DNA of 22,468 nucleotides from Idiomarina sp. UBA6142 (GTDB taxonomy: Bacteria > Pseudomonadota > Gammaproteobacteria > Enterobacterales > Alteromonadaceae). Shown here piece by piece: positions 1 through 7,552 of the stretch. Each line of letters starts with the position of its first letter. The stretch's first letter is position 1. The stretch is taken from positions 13,523 to 35,990 of the forward strand of contig DIVC01000085.1 of the NCBI GenBank assembly GCA_002423905.1, read 5' to 3'. The translations under genes were made by a program, and so were the position numbers. The notes under the pieces were generated by a model that was not told the DNA's origin, made no database searches, and was given only the letters and a program-made list of their open reading frames with translations.

Positions 1-71
1 ACCTTGCTCCCAGCTTCATTCCATGCCGCTGCGATCCATCATCGGCAGCCCAACGACCCCAGCAGAAACGG

Positions 72-102
72 TGACTAGCCGCGCTTTAAGTGCGGCTAGT
101 CA
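72..102. repeat. 11-bp inverted repeat, possible terminator of an upstream gene
   Basis: The arms TGACTAGCCGC (72-82) and GCGGCTAGTCA (92-102) are perfect reverse complements around a 9-base loop. The stem is GC-rich enough to act as a transcription terminator for a gene left of the window, but no real T-run follows on either strand. Reading frames before it close at 72-74 and 76-78, so 1-78 could be the last codons of an upstream gene. The stretch is too short to identify. Confidence 0.45.
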
Positions 103-172
103 GCTATTTGCAGTTCATTTCATCCTAGCATTTTTTCTGTGCTGATCTGCGTTTAGAAGCTAGCGGATATAG

Positions 173-207
173 TTGTCGCTTGGGTTGCAACGCTATAGGA
201 TATAGCG
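173..207 (+). promoter_or_regulatory. Possible promoter with overlapping palindrome before the oligopeptidase gene
   Basis: A perfect 7-bp inverted repeat, CGCTATA (191-197) and TATAGCG (201-207), has a 3-base spacer. It overlaps a weak -10-like TAGGAT (196-201) that lies 17 bases after TTGTCG (173-178). A palindrome over the -10 would fit repressor control, but the promoter match is modest and no regulator is identified. Confidence 0.3.
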
Positions 208-249
208 AGTTGATTCTGAATTTGCCATTTAAGCCCGAGAGACGACATT

Positions 250-2394
250 ATGCCAAACGTAACACGCTTATGGATTAATCAAGGTGCGCTTATTATTGCA
301 GCGTTCCTCCTCACCGCATGTAGTGATAAACCCTCCCCAGCCGATAGCGTAACAGCGCCGGTGGCTGAAAAAATTTCGTTTACGGTGACGTCTCCGCATG
401 GTGACCGAGATGACCCGTACTATTGGCTTCGTGATGACGCGCGCGAGGCTGCTGAAGTCATTGCGTATCTCGAGGCGGAAAATGCCTACTATGATAGCTA
501 TCGAGCCGGTTATGCCGAGTTAACCGCAACTATTGAGCAGGAAGTGCTTAGCCGTATCGCTCAGGATGATGCGTCAGTGCCATACGTGCGCGGTGATTAT
601 AGCTACAGCCAGCGCTATGAAGCGGGCAAAGAGTATCCGATCTATGTGCGTACCCACATTGCTGAGGGTACCGAGCAAGTGATTCTTGATGTGAACAAAC
701 TGGCTGATGGCAAAAACTTTATGCAAGTCAGTAACTTACAAATCAGCCCCAACCAGCAGCTGTTAGCTTATATGGTGGATACTACCGGTCGACGCCAGTA
801 TGAGTTGCATGTGCGCGATTTAAACACTGGCTTCGATTATGAAGAAAAACTGGTTGGCTTATCGGCTGCGATTGCTTGGGCTAAGGACAATGAAACACTG
901 TTTGTGATTGAAAATGATCCGCAAACATTATTATCCACCCGCGTGATGAAATATAAAGTTGGCGCACCAGTAGATAGCGCTAAATTGGTTTATGAGAACA
1001 CCGATACTAGTTTCTATATGTGGGTTAATAACACGACCGATGGTGACTACATCGTGATTAATTTGAGCGCCACCGTATCGGATGAAATGTTAGTTCTTAG
1101 CGCTGATCAAGCCGATGGCGAGTTTCAGGTGATTGCGCCGCGGGAACGGCATTTTAGCTACACTGCCGACCATATTGATGGACGCTGGATCATTCGTACT
1201 GATTGGAATGCACCCAACTATCAAATTATGCAAGTAGCGACAGAAGCGCTCGGTGATAAAGCTAATTGGCAGCCGATAGTTGCGCATGATGACGCAGTAT
1301 TTATTCAAGATATGGTGGTGTTTAAGGATTACCTTGCACTGAACGAGCGTCGTGATGGTTTGCGGTTAATTCGTATTCTGCCGTGGCAAGATATGGCTGC
1401 CACAACCATCATTGCAACCGATGAAAGTGCCTATGTAGCAAGCTTTGAAGTCAATGTTGAACAAGACACTCAAGTGCTGCGTTATGCCTACTCGTCGTTG
1501 ACCACGCCCCGCACCGTCTATGCCTACAATATGGCCAGCGCTGAGCAGGAGGTGTTGAAACGTGCACCAGTACCTAATTTTGATGCCAGTTTATACGAAA
1601 CCACCCGCACCTGGGCGACTGCTCGTGATGGGGTGAAGGTTCCGGTTACCTTATTGTATCGCAAAGGCACGCCTTTTGATGGGTCAGCACCGTTGTACCA
1701 ATATGCCTATGGCTCTTATGGGTCGTCGTCTGACCCGTCATTCCGTAGTACCATTTTTTCATTAGTTGACCGTGGCTTTGTTTACGCCATCGCGCACATT
1801 CGTGGCGGCCAAGAAATGGGTCGTCACTGGTATGAAGATGGCAAGCTCCTGAATAAAATTAATACCTTTACTGATTACATTGATGTTACCGAGCATTTGG
1901 TGAACCAGCGTTATGTTGCTGCGGACAAAGTGTTTGGTATGGGTGGCAGTGCTGGTGGCTTGCTGATGGGTGCGGTCGCTAATATGGCGCCAGAGAAATA
2001 TCGTGGCTTAATGGCACATGTACCATTTGTCGATGTTGTGACCACTATGTTGGATGAGAGTATTCCGCTTACTACCAATGAATTTGATGAGTGGGGCAAC
2101 CCCAAACAAAAAGAGTACTACGACTATATGTTGTCGTATTCACCCTACGACCAAGTCAGCAAGCAAGGTTATCCGGCAATTTTGGTCACCACCGGTCTGC
2201 ATGATTCGCAGGTACAATATTTTGAGCCGGCTAAATGGGTTGCTAAGTTACGAGCGCATAAAACTGATGCCAACCCGCTGATGTTCAAAACCAACATGAC
2301 CGCCGGCCATGGTGGCGCATCAGGGCGCTTCTCGCGGCTTAAAGAAATCGCTGAGGAATATGCTTTTATTCTGAATCTGCTTAATCAGGAGTAA
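250..2394 (+). CDS. ptrB: Lipoprotein-type prolyl oligopeptidase (S9 family, oligopeptidase B-like)
   Basis: This is a serine peptidase of family S9, which cuts short peptides, typically after basic residues in the oligopeptidase B branch. The order is an N-terminal beta-propeller (about residues 40-450) followed by an alpha/beta-hydrolase domain. The catalytic Ser567 lies in GGSAGG, Asp652 in TGLHDSQV and His687 in AGHGG. The hydrolase domain opens with the family stretch YAYGSYGSS and HIRGGQEMGRHWYEDGK. The length of 714 residues fits the family. Residues 1-24 form a lipoprotein signal ending in LLTAC, with Cys24 as the lipidation site. Ser at +2 predicts an outer-membrane or periplasm-facing protein, unlike the cytosolic E. 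coli PtrB. The start has a weak purine-rich site (GAGAGACGA). The gene stands alone and converges on yeeN. Family assignment is sure; the choice of oligopeptidase B over another S9A member is probable. Confidence 0.9.
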   Translation: MPNVTRLWINQGALIIAAFLLTACSDKPSPADSVTAPVAEKISFTVTSPHGDRDDPYYWLRDDAREAAEVIAYLEAENAYYDSYRAGYAELTATIEQEVLSRIAQDDASVPYVRGDYSYSQRYEAGKEYPIYVRTHIAEGTEQVILDVNKLADGKNFMQVSNLQISPNQQLLAYMVDTTGRRQYELHVRDLNTGFDYEEKLVGLSAAIAWAKDNETLFVIENDPQTLLSTRVMKYKVGAPVDSAKLVYENTDTSFYMWVNNTTDGDYIVINLSATVSDEMLVLSADQADGEFQVIAPRERHFSYTADHIDGRWIIRTDWNAPNYQIMQVATEALGDKANWQPIVAHDDAVFIQDMVVFKDYLALNERRDGLRLIRILPWQDMAATTIIATDESAYVASFEVNVEQDTQVLRYAYSSLTTPRTVYAYNMASAEQEVLKRAPVPNFDASLYETTRTWATARDGVKVPVTLLYRKGTPFDGSAPLYQYAYGSYGSSSDPSFRSTIFSLVDRGFVYAIAHIRGGQEMGRHWYEDGKLLNKINTFTDYIDVTEHLVNQRYVAADKVFGMGGSAGGLLMGAVANMAPEKYRGLMAHVPFVDVVTTMLDESIPLTTNEFDEWGNPKQKEYYDYMLSYSPYDQVSKQGYPAILVTTGLHDSQVQYFEPAKWVAKLRAHKTDANPLMFKTNMTAGHGGASGRFSRLKEIAEEYAFILNLLNQE

Positions 2395-2413
2395 GGCCTC
2401 AGTGCAACGATTT

Positions 2414-2443
2414 ATGCCCAGTACTGTGCTTAGTACTGGGCAT
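2414..2443. terminator. 12-bp perfect inverted repeat at the ptrB/yeeN convergent junction
   Basis: ATGCCCAGTACT (2414-2425) and AGTACTGGGCAT (2432-2443) are perfect reverse complements with a 6-base loop. The repeat contains the last codons and the stop of the minus-strand yeeN gene (stop at 2430-2432) and lies 20 bases after the ptrB stop. The position suggests a bidirectional terminator. Neither side has a clear run of T, so it may instead act in processing or 3'-end protection of the transcripts. Confidence 0.55.
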
Positions 2444-3146
2444 TGTGATAGACGTTTTGTACGTCATCACAATCATTGAGCATATCGATAAACTTCTCAA
2501 ACATGGCGATATCATCACCACTGACATCCGTCATTACCTGCGCTAAGTATTGAATTTCGTCGACCTCAAAGCTCAGCTCCGGGAACACCTCAAGCAATGC
2601 AAGCTTGGCTTTGTGTGACTCGGTATGCGGCGCAAATACGGTAATTTTATCACCATCTGACTCAATATCGGTGACGTCTACATCACCCATCATGAGCGCT
2701 TCAAGTGCTGCGTCTTCTTCGACGCCGTTGAACACTAAAATCGCTACATGATCAAACATGTGAGCCACGCTGCCCGGAGCGCCAATCTTAGCTTTGGTTT
2801 TGGTAAAGCAGTTACGTACTTCGGTAATGGTGCGGTTGGGGTTGTCGGTTAATGCTTCGACCATCACCATCACGTTACCTGGGCCAAACCCTTCGTAGAC
2901 CGCCGGCGCATAGTCTTCGCCCGCGCCACCTTTGGCTTTTTCAATCGCTTTTTCAATCACGTGCGCGGGAACTTGGTCCTTCTTGGCGCTATCAATTAAG
3001 CCACGTAACGCTAAGTTACCCGCTGGGTCGGTACCGCCTTGTTTGGCCACCACATAAATTTGGCGCCCGTACTTACTATACACTTTGCTTTTAGCGGTGG
3101 CAGTTTTCGCCATCGACTCTTTACGGTTTTGATAAGCACGACCCAT
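2430..3146 (-). CDS. yeeN: YebC/PmpR family protein, YeeN subgroup
   Basis: This is a member of the YebC/PmpR/TACO1 family, known as transcription regulators and, in recent work, as ribosome-associated factors that help translation of proline-rich stretches. The length of 238 residues and the N-terminus beginning [15 protein letters not shown] match the shorter-headed YeeN paralogue rather than classical YebC. Family landmarks are [19 protein letters not shown] near residues 23-41, [11 protein letters not shown] near 63-73 and YEGFGPGNV near 84-92. The C-terminal part carries the acidic end usual in the family. The start at 3146 has an upstream GGCGAGAG purine-rich site, and the MGR beginning is family-typical. 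The gene lies 49 bases downstream of the copper receptor on the same strand and may be read from it, although the functions look unrelated. Confidence 0.9.
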   Translation of the reverse strand: MGRAYQNRKESMAKTATAKSKVYSKYGRQIYVVAKQGGTDPAGNLALRGLIDSAKKDQVPAHVIEKAIEKAKGGAGEDYAPAVYEGFGPGNVMVMVEALTDNPNRTITEVRNCFTKTKAKIGAPGSVAHMFDHVAILVFNGVEEDAALEALMMGDVDVTDIESDGDKITVFAPHTESHKAKLALLEVFPELSFEVDEIQYLAQVMTDVSGDDIAMFEKFIDMLNDCDDVQNVYHNAQY

Positions 3147-3195
3147 AACAAACTCTCGCCTTCAGGTAAAATTTAGGCAGTAATTCTAGCGCGAG

Positions 3196-5187
3196 TTAGG
3201 GTCGATAATCCAGCTTAAACCAAACTGTGCGCCCGGGTTCGTTGATCTGAGCCAGGGGTTCATAACCGGCCACCATAGCGCCAGCGGTACTTAGGTGTTC
3301 CGCATAGGTTTTATCGAGCAGATTATCGATGCCAAAACTGATCTGCCAGCGTGGATTGATGCGCCAGTGGCTATTCACCGAGAGCACAGCAAAGCCGGCG
3401 CTGGCTTTGAAGTCGTTACCGACGATATTACCCTGTCCAATAGCGACCCGATGCTGGTTATCAACGATGCGCCAAAGTGCCGCATGAGTCCATTGGTGGT
3501 GCTGATACTGGGCGCCAATTTTGAGCTCCAATGGCGGCTGCTGGGCCAATGGCCGTTGGTCAGTTAAGTTGCTCGCATGGGTATAAGCAAGACTGGTATC
3601 CAGCAGCCAAGCATCATTGATTTGCCAACTTAAAGCGCTCTCGCCGCCAAAACTTTCACTATCAATGTTTCGCACTAATACAGACTGCATGGGGTGACCA
3701 CGTTCTAATAGAATGAAGTTGTCGGTGCGACCATAAAATAGCGAGCTCACCCAACGCACATCAGTCCATTTACTATGCACACCCACATCCACTTGGTGAA
3801 CCAGTTCGGGTTTGATAAAGAACGCACTAGCGCTGGTTGTTGAACGATTCTGGTTACCAAATAATTCCCAATAGTCAGGGAAGCGTTCAGCCCGTCCAAT
3901 ACCGATATGCCACAATTGCTCACCAACTTGTCGTTCCAAGCGGACAAAGCCACTATTGAGGTAATCATTGTGCTGTTGCAGTGCCGTAGGATTTGGTTGT
4001 GCCATAGCACCCATGCCAAGACTTATGCGCTGATCAATGGCTTGCCACTGATCAACCCGCCAACCGCTTAATAGGGTGAGTTGGCTCGTTAATGGGAGTT
4101 GCCATTCGGTGAATAAACCCCATTGACGAAATTGTGCATCGGCAACACGTGCTTTGTCTGCAAATGGCATTATCGGCTGATTCATGCTGACACGGTCACG
4201 GTGCTCATGCAATTGGTGGTCGATGCCGACTTGCCAGTCATTCAACCAATCATTGGCGAGTGTTGCTACGCTGCGAAAACCACGGCTATAACGGTCTGGA
4301 TTGCGGGCACTCGGGTTGGGCATCATGGTGGTGGCAGCAAAGGTGCGTAAGCTGTAGTTGTCCATCACATGATCAACGTAGCCATAATAGATTTGGCTAT
4401 CGAGTTGGGTCAGCCAGCGCGATATATTTTGCTGGCGCCAGCGCAGGCTAGCACTGCTGCGATCAAACAGCACTCCGTCCATGGCTCGATCGGCGTAGGC
4501 GGCCTCGGCACCGCTTTGGCCAACACTAAGAATCACAACGGTATGTTGATCTGGGGTCCAGCCAACTTGGGTATCGACGCCCCAGCGCTGATAAGCACTG
4601 TTAATACGTTGTCCCGAACCATCGTTATAGTCATCCGCTTCACTATAGCTGCCGGTAATACGCCAAAAACCATGATCGTTACCCATAGTTAGGTCGCTAT
4701 TCAGGTCATAGCGATTGGCACTTGCAGAGGTAAAACTGATCTGCCCCAGTCCTTGATCGGGATCAAACCGATAATGGTCACGTTCAAACAGAACCGTTGC
4801 TGCAGCTGGACCATAGAGAATGGTTTGTGGACCCTTTATGACTCGAATGCGGTCAAAGTTTTGCGGGTTGATATAGGCGGTTGGTGGGTCCATGCGACTG
4901 CTGCATCCACCAAGAATCATTTGCTCATCGCTACTCATTAATAATCGTGAGCCTGCGGCACCACGAAATACCGGATCACCGCTGGTACCACCTTTGCGGA
5001 TCACCGCAAAACCAGGGATTGATTTCAAATAATCAGCCCCATCCTGCGCTGGTAATGGTTGCTGCGGGGCTTTTGGATCCTTGAGGACTTGCAAGGGACT
5101 TTGTTGAGACACGCCGGTGATAACAATACGCTCTAATGGCGGTTCACTAGCCACACTGCTTAACAACATGAATAAACTGGTAAACAT
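3196..5187 (-). CDS. oprC: TonB-dependent copper receptor, OprC/NosA family
   Basis: This outer-membrane TonB-dependent receptor probably imports copper. After a short signal peptide (MFTSLFMLLSSVASE) come a TonB-box-like LERIVITG, a plug domain with the OprC-type stretches DGADYLKSIPGFAVIRKGG and GGCSSRMDPPTAY, and a beta-barrel ending with a TonB-receptor-type C-terminus. Numbered from the GTG at 5196, Cys98 and Met102 form the CxxxM copper pair and His276/Met278 in DHVMDNYSLR form the HxM pair known from Pseudomonas OprC. All of these metal ligands are therefore kept. I place the start at ATG 5187 rather than GTG 5196: the AAGGTG at 5199-5194, which contains that GTG, is itself the best ribosome-binding site, six bases before ATG. 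A Fur-like box lies just upstream. The gene is divergent from the redox two-component operon. In other bacteria NosA serves copper supply to nitrous oxide reductase; no nos genes are in view. Confidence 0.92.
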   Translation of the reverse strand: MFTSLFMLLSSVASEPPLERIVITGVSQQSPLQVLKDPKAPQQPLPAQDGADYLKSIPGFAVIRKGGTSGDPVFRGAAGSRLLMSSDEQMILGGCSSRMDPPTAYINPQNFDRIRVIKGPQTILYGPAAATVLFERDHYRFDPDQGLGQISFTSASANRYDLNSDLTMGNDHGFWRITGSYSEADDYNDGSGQRINSAYQRWGVDTQVGWTPDQHTVVILSVGQSGAEAAYADRAMDGVLFDRSSASLRWRQQNISRWLTQLDSQIYYGYVDHVMDNYSLRTFAATTMMPNPSARNPDRYSRGFRSVATLANDWLNDWQVGIDHQLHEHRDRVSMNQPIMPFADKARVADAQFRQWGLFTEWQLPLTSQLTLLSGWRVDQWQAIDQRISLGMGAMAQPNPTALQQHNDYLNSGFVRLERQVGEQLWHIGIGRAERFPDYWELFGNQNRSTTSASAFFIKPELVHQVDVGVHSKWTDVRWVSSLFYGRTDNFILLERGHPMQSVLVRNIDSESFGGESALSWQINDAWLLDTSLAYTHASNLTDQRPLAQQPPLELKIGAQYQHHQWTHAALWRIVDNQHRVAIGQGNIVGNDFKASAGFAVLSVNSHWRINPRWQISFGIDNLLDKTYAEHLSTAGAMVAGYEPLAQINEPGRTVWFKLDYRP

Positions 5188-5205
5188 GAATCGCACCTTG
5201 GTAGA

Positions 5206-5224
5206 AATAATGATTACTATTATC
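5206..5224 (-). promoter_or_regulatory. Fur-like box upstream of the copper receptor
   Basis: Read on the minus strand the site is GATAATAGTAATCATTATT, matching 16 of 19 positions of the Fur consensus GATAATGATAATCATTATC. It ends 18 bases before the proposed ATG of the copper receptor, a usual place for a repressor site. Iron control of a copper receptor would be unexpected. A related metalloregulator of the Fur superfamily is also possible. Confidence 0.55.
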
Positions 5225-5246
5225 CGTAACCAGCATGCTATGGCTA

Positions 5247-5263
5247 TGCGACAAACTGTCGCA
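5247..5263. promoter_or_regulatory. Palindrome resembling a RegA/PrrA site in the divergent promoter
   Basis: TGCGACA (5247-5253) and TGTCGCA (5257-5263) form a perfect 7-bp palindrome with a 3-base spacer. This gives half-sites GCGAC and GTCGC, matching the GCGNC...GNCGC pattern described for RegA/PrrA regulators. It lies between the copper receptor and the kinase-regulator operon whose product is a RegA-type protein, so autoregulation, control of the copper receptor, or both are plausible. The link is inferred from pattern and position. Confidence 0.45.
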
Positions 5264-5334
5264 GTGCCACAAGTCTATTGGTGTTTTTTGCAAAAACTGC
5301 CATACTCAAAGTACTTTAGAAGGAAACGAAATAC

Positions 5335-6381
5335 GTGAGTCGTCGTGAGTCGATAATCGTCGCTGTGCTATTACTAGTGACACTAACAGCCCATGCCTTG
5401 ATTTGGTTTCATGGTGCGGCGGCAAATCCCTACGCGGTGGTGCTCTTAGTCCCCATAGCCGCGGCAATGTTGTTATTGCCATTTCGTTTGGCGTGGTTGG
5501 TGGTAATAGTCACTATGGGTGGGCAATTAATGCAGTTAATTGCGCCGGTGCTAGAGCATCAACCAATGACCAGCCACTATCATGCCATGGTGTATGGCCA
5601 GCTATTTGCCGCTGGTTTGTTAGGCCTGACGTTACATTATTTGCGCCTGCGCTTGCAGCGCCAAGAGTTAGCATTACATGCTTTACATCAGCGCCAAGCG
5701 CGTGATGAACAGCTGGTGGCGATAGGAACTGCAGCGGCGCAGTTTAGCCATGAATTAGGGAACCCAATTCAAGCTATTCAGTTGCTGTTGGAACAAACAC
5801 AGCTCGAACAGCCTGACAACGACGATCTGCAGCAGTTGGCAAAACAAACTCTGCGGCTACAACAGCTTTTAAACGATTGGCGCGAGGTGGCTGAAGATGT
5901 TCGTAGTCAACGCCAACGCTATTTCACGCCGCAACAAATGTTGCAGCAATTGCGTGATGCGTGGCAGTTAATTCGCCCTGACATAACCGTGCGCTGGCAT
6001 TGTAAAACCGGAACTGGTGAGCTGTTAGCTGATAGAACGCTGTTACCTGCGCTACTGAGTCTGCTGCAAAATGCAGCGCAAGCGAGTGATGATGCAAGTA
6101 TCGATGTGCACTGCGAAACGGCTGGCGGGCAGTGGCATATTTCTATGGTGAACCGCACTGCCGCAGCACAATTTGTTGAACAGTTGGGTAGTCGCCTAGT
6201 GCCGAGCGCACAAACAGGAGCGGGAGCGTTGCTCAGTAGCGCCACCATTGAGCGTTTCAAAGGCTCTGTGCATTGGCAGGCAACGGAAAACCAGGTAATT
6301 ACCCGAATTTCTTTACCACTGCAGGAACATCGAGGGTTGATGACTGATGGAGTAACACCGAAATGGAGCGGGTATTACTGA
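5335..6381 (+). CDS. RegB/PrrB-like membrane sensor histidine kinase, short form
   Basis: This is the sensor kinase of a redox-type two-component system. About four membrane segments (roughly residues 6-24, 34-49, 51-70, 84-101) precede a short coiled linker. The segment GAAANPYAVVLLVP (27-40) resembles the GGxxNPF quinone-binding heptapeptide of RegB, but sits after the first membrane segment, as if the first hairpin of RegB were absent. The phosphoacceptor is His139 in GTAAAQFSHELGNP and the N-box Asn246 is in LLQNAAQAS. A G2-like GAGALLSSATIERFKG is at 295-310. No DxGxG box is visible between them, where the sequence reads MVNRTAAAQF, and the cysteines do not fit the RegB redox Cys. At 348 residues it is much shorter than RegB. 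The start is GTG with AAGGAA eight bases upstream, and an in-frame TAG lies six codons before it, so the N-terminus cannot extend. The 3' end overlaps the regulator by 19 bases. Kinase assignment is sure; the RegB relationship is probable. Confidence 0.85.
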   Translation: MSRRESIIVAVLLLVTLTAHALIWFHGAAANPYAVVLLVPIAAAMLLLPFRLAWLVVIVTMGGQLMQLIAPVLEHQPMTSHYHAMVYGQLFAAGLLGLTLHYLRLRLQRQELALHALHQRQARDEQLVAIGTAAAQFSHELGNPIQAIQLLLEQTQLEQPDNDDLQQLAKQTLRLQQLLNDWREVAEDVRSQRQRYFTPQQMLQQLRDAWQLIRPDITVRWHCKTGTGELLADRTLLPALLSLLQNAAQASDDASIDVHCETAGGQWHISMVNRTAAAQFVEQLGSRLVPSAQTGAGALLSSATIERFKGSVHWQATENQVITRISLPLQEHRGLMTDGVTPKWSGYY

Positions 6382-6884
6382 TTGATGATGAGCCGGTACT
6401 GTTGCAAATCATGAGCCGGCGCCTGGAACAGGCTGGATTTGCAGTGCAGTGTGCAGCGAGTCAGCTTGAATTAGAGCAACTGACTGCGTCCTTTGCACAT
6501 GTGGTTTTGGATTTAAAGTTTGGTGATGTCAATGGCTTGGAGTTAATTACCGCGATCAAGCAGCGCTGGCAACCGAAAAATCTGATTATTTTGACCGGCT
6601 ATGCCAGTCTAGCGACATCGGTAGCGGCGATTAAAGCCGGCGCTACTAATTATTTTGCCAAGCCGATATCTAGCCAAATACTGATTGACTGTTTGCGCGG
6701 TAATGACGCACTAGTCATACCAGAGCCAGCGCAGCAACCTTTGAGCCCAGGGCAATTAGAGTGGGAACTCATCCAACAGACACTACAACAGCAGCAGGGC
6801 AATATCTCTGCTGCCGCACGTGCATTAGGCATGCATCGACGCACCTTACAGCGCAAGCTAGCCAAACACTCAACGATTAAATGA
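6363..6884 (+). CDS. regA: RegA/PrrA/ActR-type response regulator
   Basis: This is a two-domain regulator of 173 residues that activates or represses genes in response to redox state in related systems. The receiver domain (1-118) has the acidic pair DD at 8-9, phosphoacceptor Asp50 in VVLDLKFGDVNGLE, Thr78 in ILTGYAS and Lys100 in NYFAKP. After a proline linker the Fis-like helix-turn-helix (about 145-167) carries GNISAAARALGMHRRTLQRKL, nearly the hallmark of the RegA/PrrA/ActR/RoxR group. The start lies inside the kinase gene, a 19-base overlap that suggests translational coupling. The haem protein follows after 15 bases. A palindrome upstream of the operon looks like a site for this kind of protein. 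Targets cannot be read from this window. Confidence 0.93.
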   Translation: MERVLLIDDEPVLLQIMSRRLEQAGFAVQCAASQLELEQLTASFAHVVLDLKFGDVNGLELITAIKQRWQPKNLIILTGYASLATSVAAIKAGATNYFAKPISSQILIDCLRGNDALVIPEPAQQPLSPGQLEWELIQQTLQQQQGNISAAARALGMHRRTLQRKLAKHSTIK

Positions 6885-6899
6885 CATAGGAGTTTTACC

Positions 6900-7460
6900 A
6901 TGAGATTACTCACGCTGCTAATTGGCTTAAGCATTAGTCCACTACTACTCGCTGATGAACTAGATAGTAAGTTCGCGCAATCCCGACAATTGTCGATTGA
7001 GTTGCAAACAGCTTTAGCGGCAGTCTTGATGCCCGCCATGAAAAATGACGGACCATTAGCCGCCATCGCTGTTTGTCATGAGCAAGCGCCAGAGATAGCG
7101 GAGCGCATTTCGTTGCCGAGTGACGCGCAGGTCAGTCGCACTGCATTGCGGGTGCGTAACAGCAATAACCAACCAACGCCAGAGCAACGATCCATACTTG
7201 AACAGATGTTAGTGCAGTTGCAACAAGACCCCACGGTCATTCCTGAAAGTTGGCAAACCCAGCAAGACGGGAGTCAACAGTATATGAAAGCGATTGTGAT
7301 GCAGCCACAATGCCTGGCTTGTCACGGCCATTCAGTGAAACCTGACGTGCTGGCGGCTATTCAGGAGCGCTATCCAAACGATCAAGCCACCGGATTTAAA
7401 GTCGGCGATCTGCGCGGAGCATTTGTGGTGAGCTGGCCGGGTAAAAGCAACCCAAACTAG
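6900..7460 (+). CDS. Secreted Tll0287-like (DUF3365) c-type haem protein
   Basis: This is a periplasmic mono-haem protein of the Tll0287-like/DUF3365 family. A cleavable signal peptide (1-18, ending LLLADE) exports it. The haem-binding motif is CLACH with Cys138, Cys141 and His142. The conserved IAVCHEQAP stretch has Cys59, and in the cyanobacterial Tll0287 structure a cysteine from the N-terminal part is the second axial ligand. That ligation is inferred here from the family. The 186 residues match a free-standing domain without a transmembrane anchor or kinase module. A good AGGAG site lies seven bases before the ATG, and the gene follows the RegA-type regulator by 15 bases, so the three genes look like one operon. 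Redox or gas sensing for the kinase is an attractive role but only inferred. Confidence 0.88.
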   Translation: MRLLTLLIGLSISPLLLADELDSKFAQSRQLSIELQTALAAVLMPAMKNDGPLAAIAVCHEQAPEIAERISLPSDAQVSRTALRVRNSNNQPTPEQRSILEQMLVQLQQDPTVIPESWQTQQDGSQQYMKAIVMQPQCLACHGHSVKPDVLAAIQERYPNDQATGFKVGDLRGAFVVSWPGKSNPN

Positions 7461-7469
7461 GGTAAATGC

Positions 7470-7511
7470 TTGATCCCGATCAACAATCGCAACGGACACA
7501 ACAGGTACAAT
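7470..7511 (+). promoter_or_regulatory. Class II FNR-dependent promoter of ompW
   Basis: TTGATCCCGATCAA (7470-7483) matches the FNR consensus TTGAT-N4-ATCAA exactly. A -10 box TACAAT (7506-7511) follows. If transcription starts at 7518, the centre of the FNR site falls at -41.5, the standard class II position. The site therefore predicts activation of ompW when oxygen is low, as known for ompW in enterobacteria and vibrios. Confidence 0.85.
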
Positions 7512-7552
7512 GTGGGTATATCAACCATCCAGGTGACCCAAGGAGTACTGTT

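Noticed and set aside
1..78. Partial gene at the left edge
   Set aside because: All three plus frames give short tails with no recognisable family, so no call is made.
3295..5084. Several open frames on the plus strand opposite the copper receptor
   Set aside because: They are antisense shadows of a well-supported gene, with no family features or good ribosome-binding sites.
7466..7552. Longer N-terminus of the OmpW reading frame
   Set aside because: It would translate the FNR site and -10 box. ATG 7553 has a good ribosome-binding site and starts a clear signal peptide.
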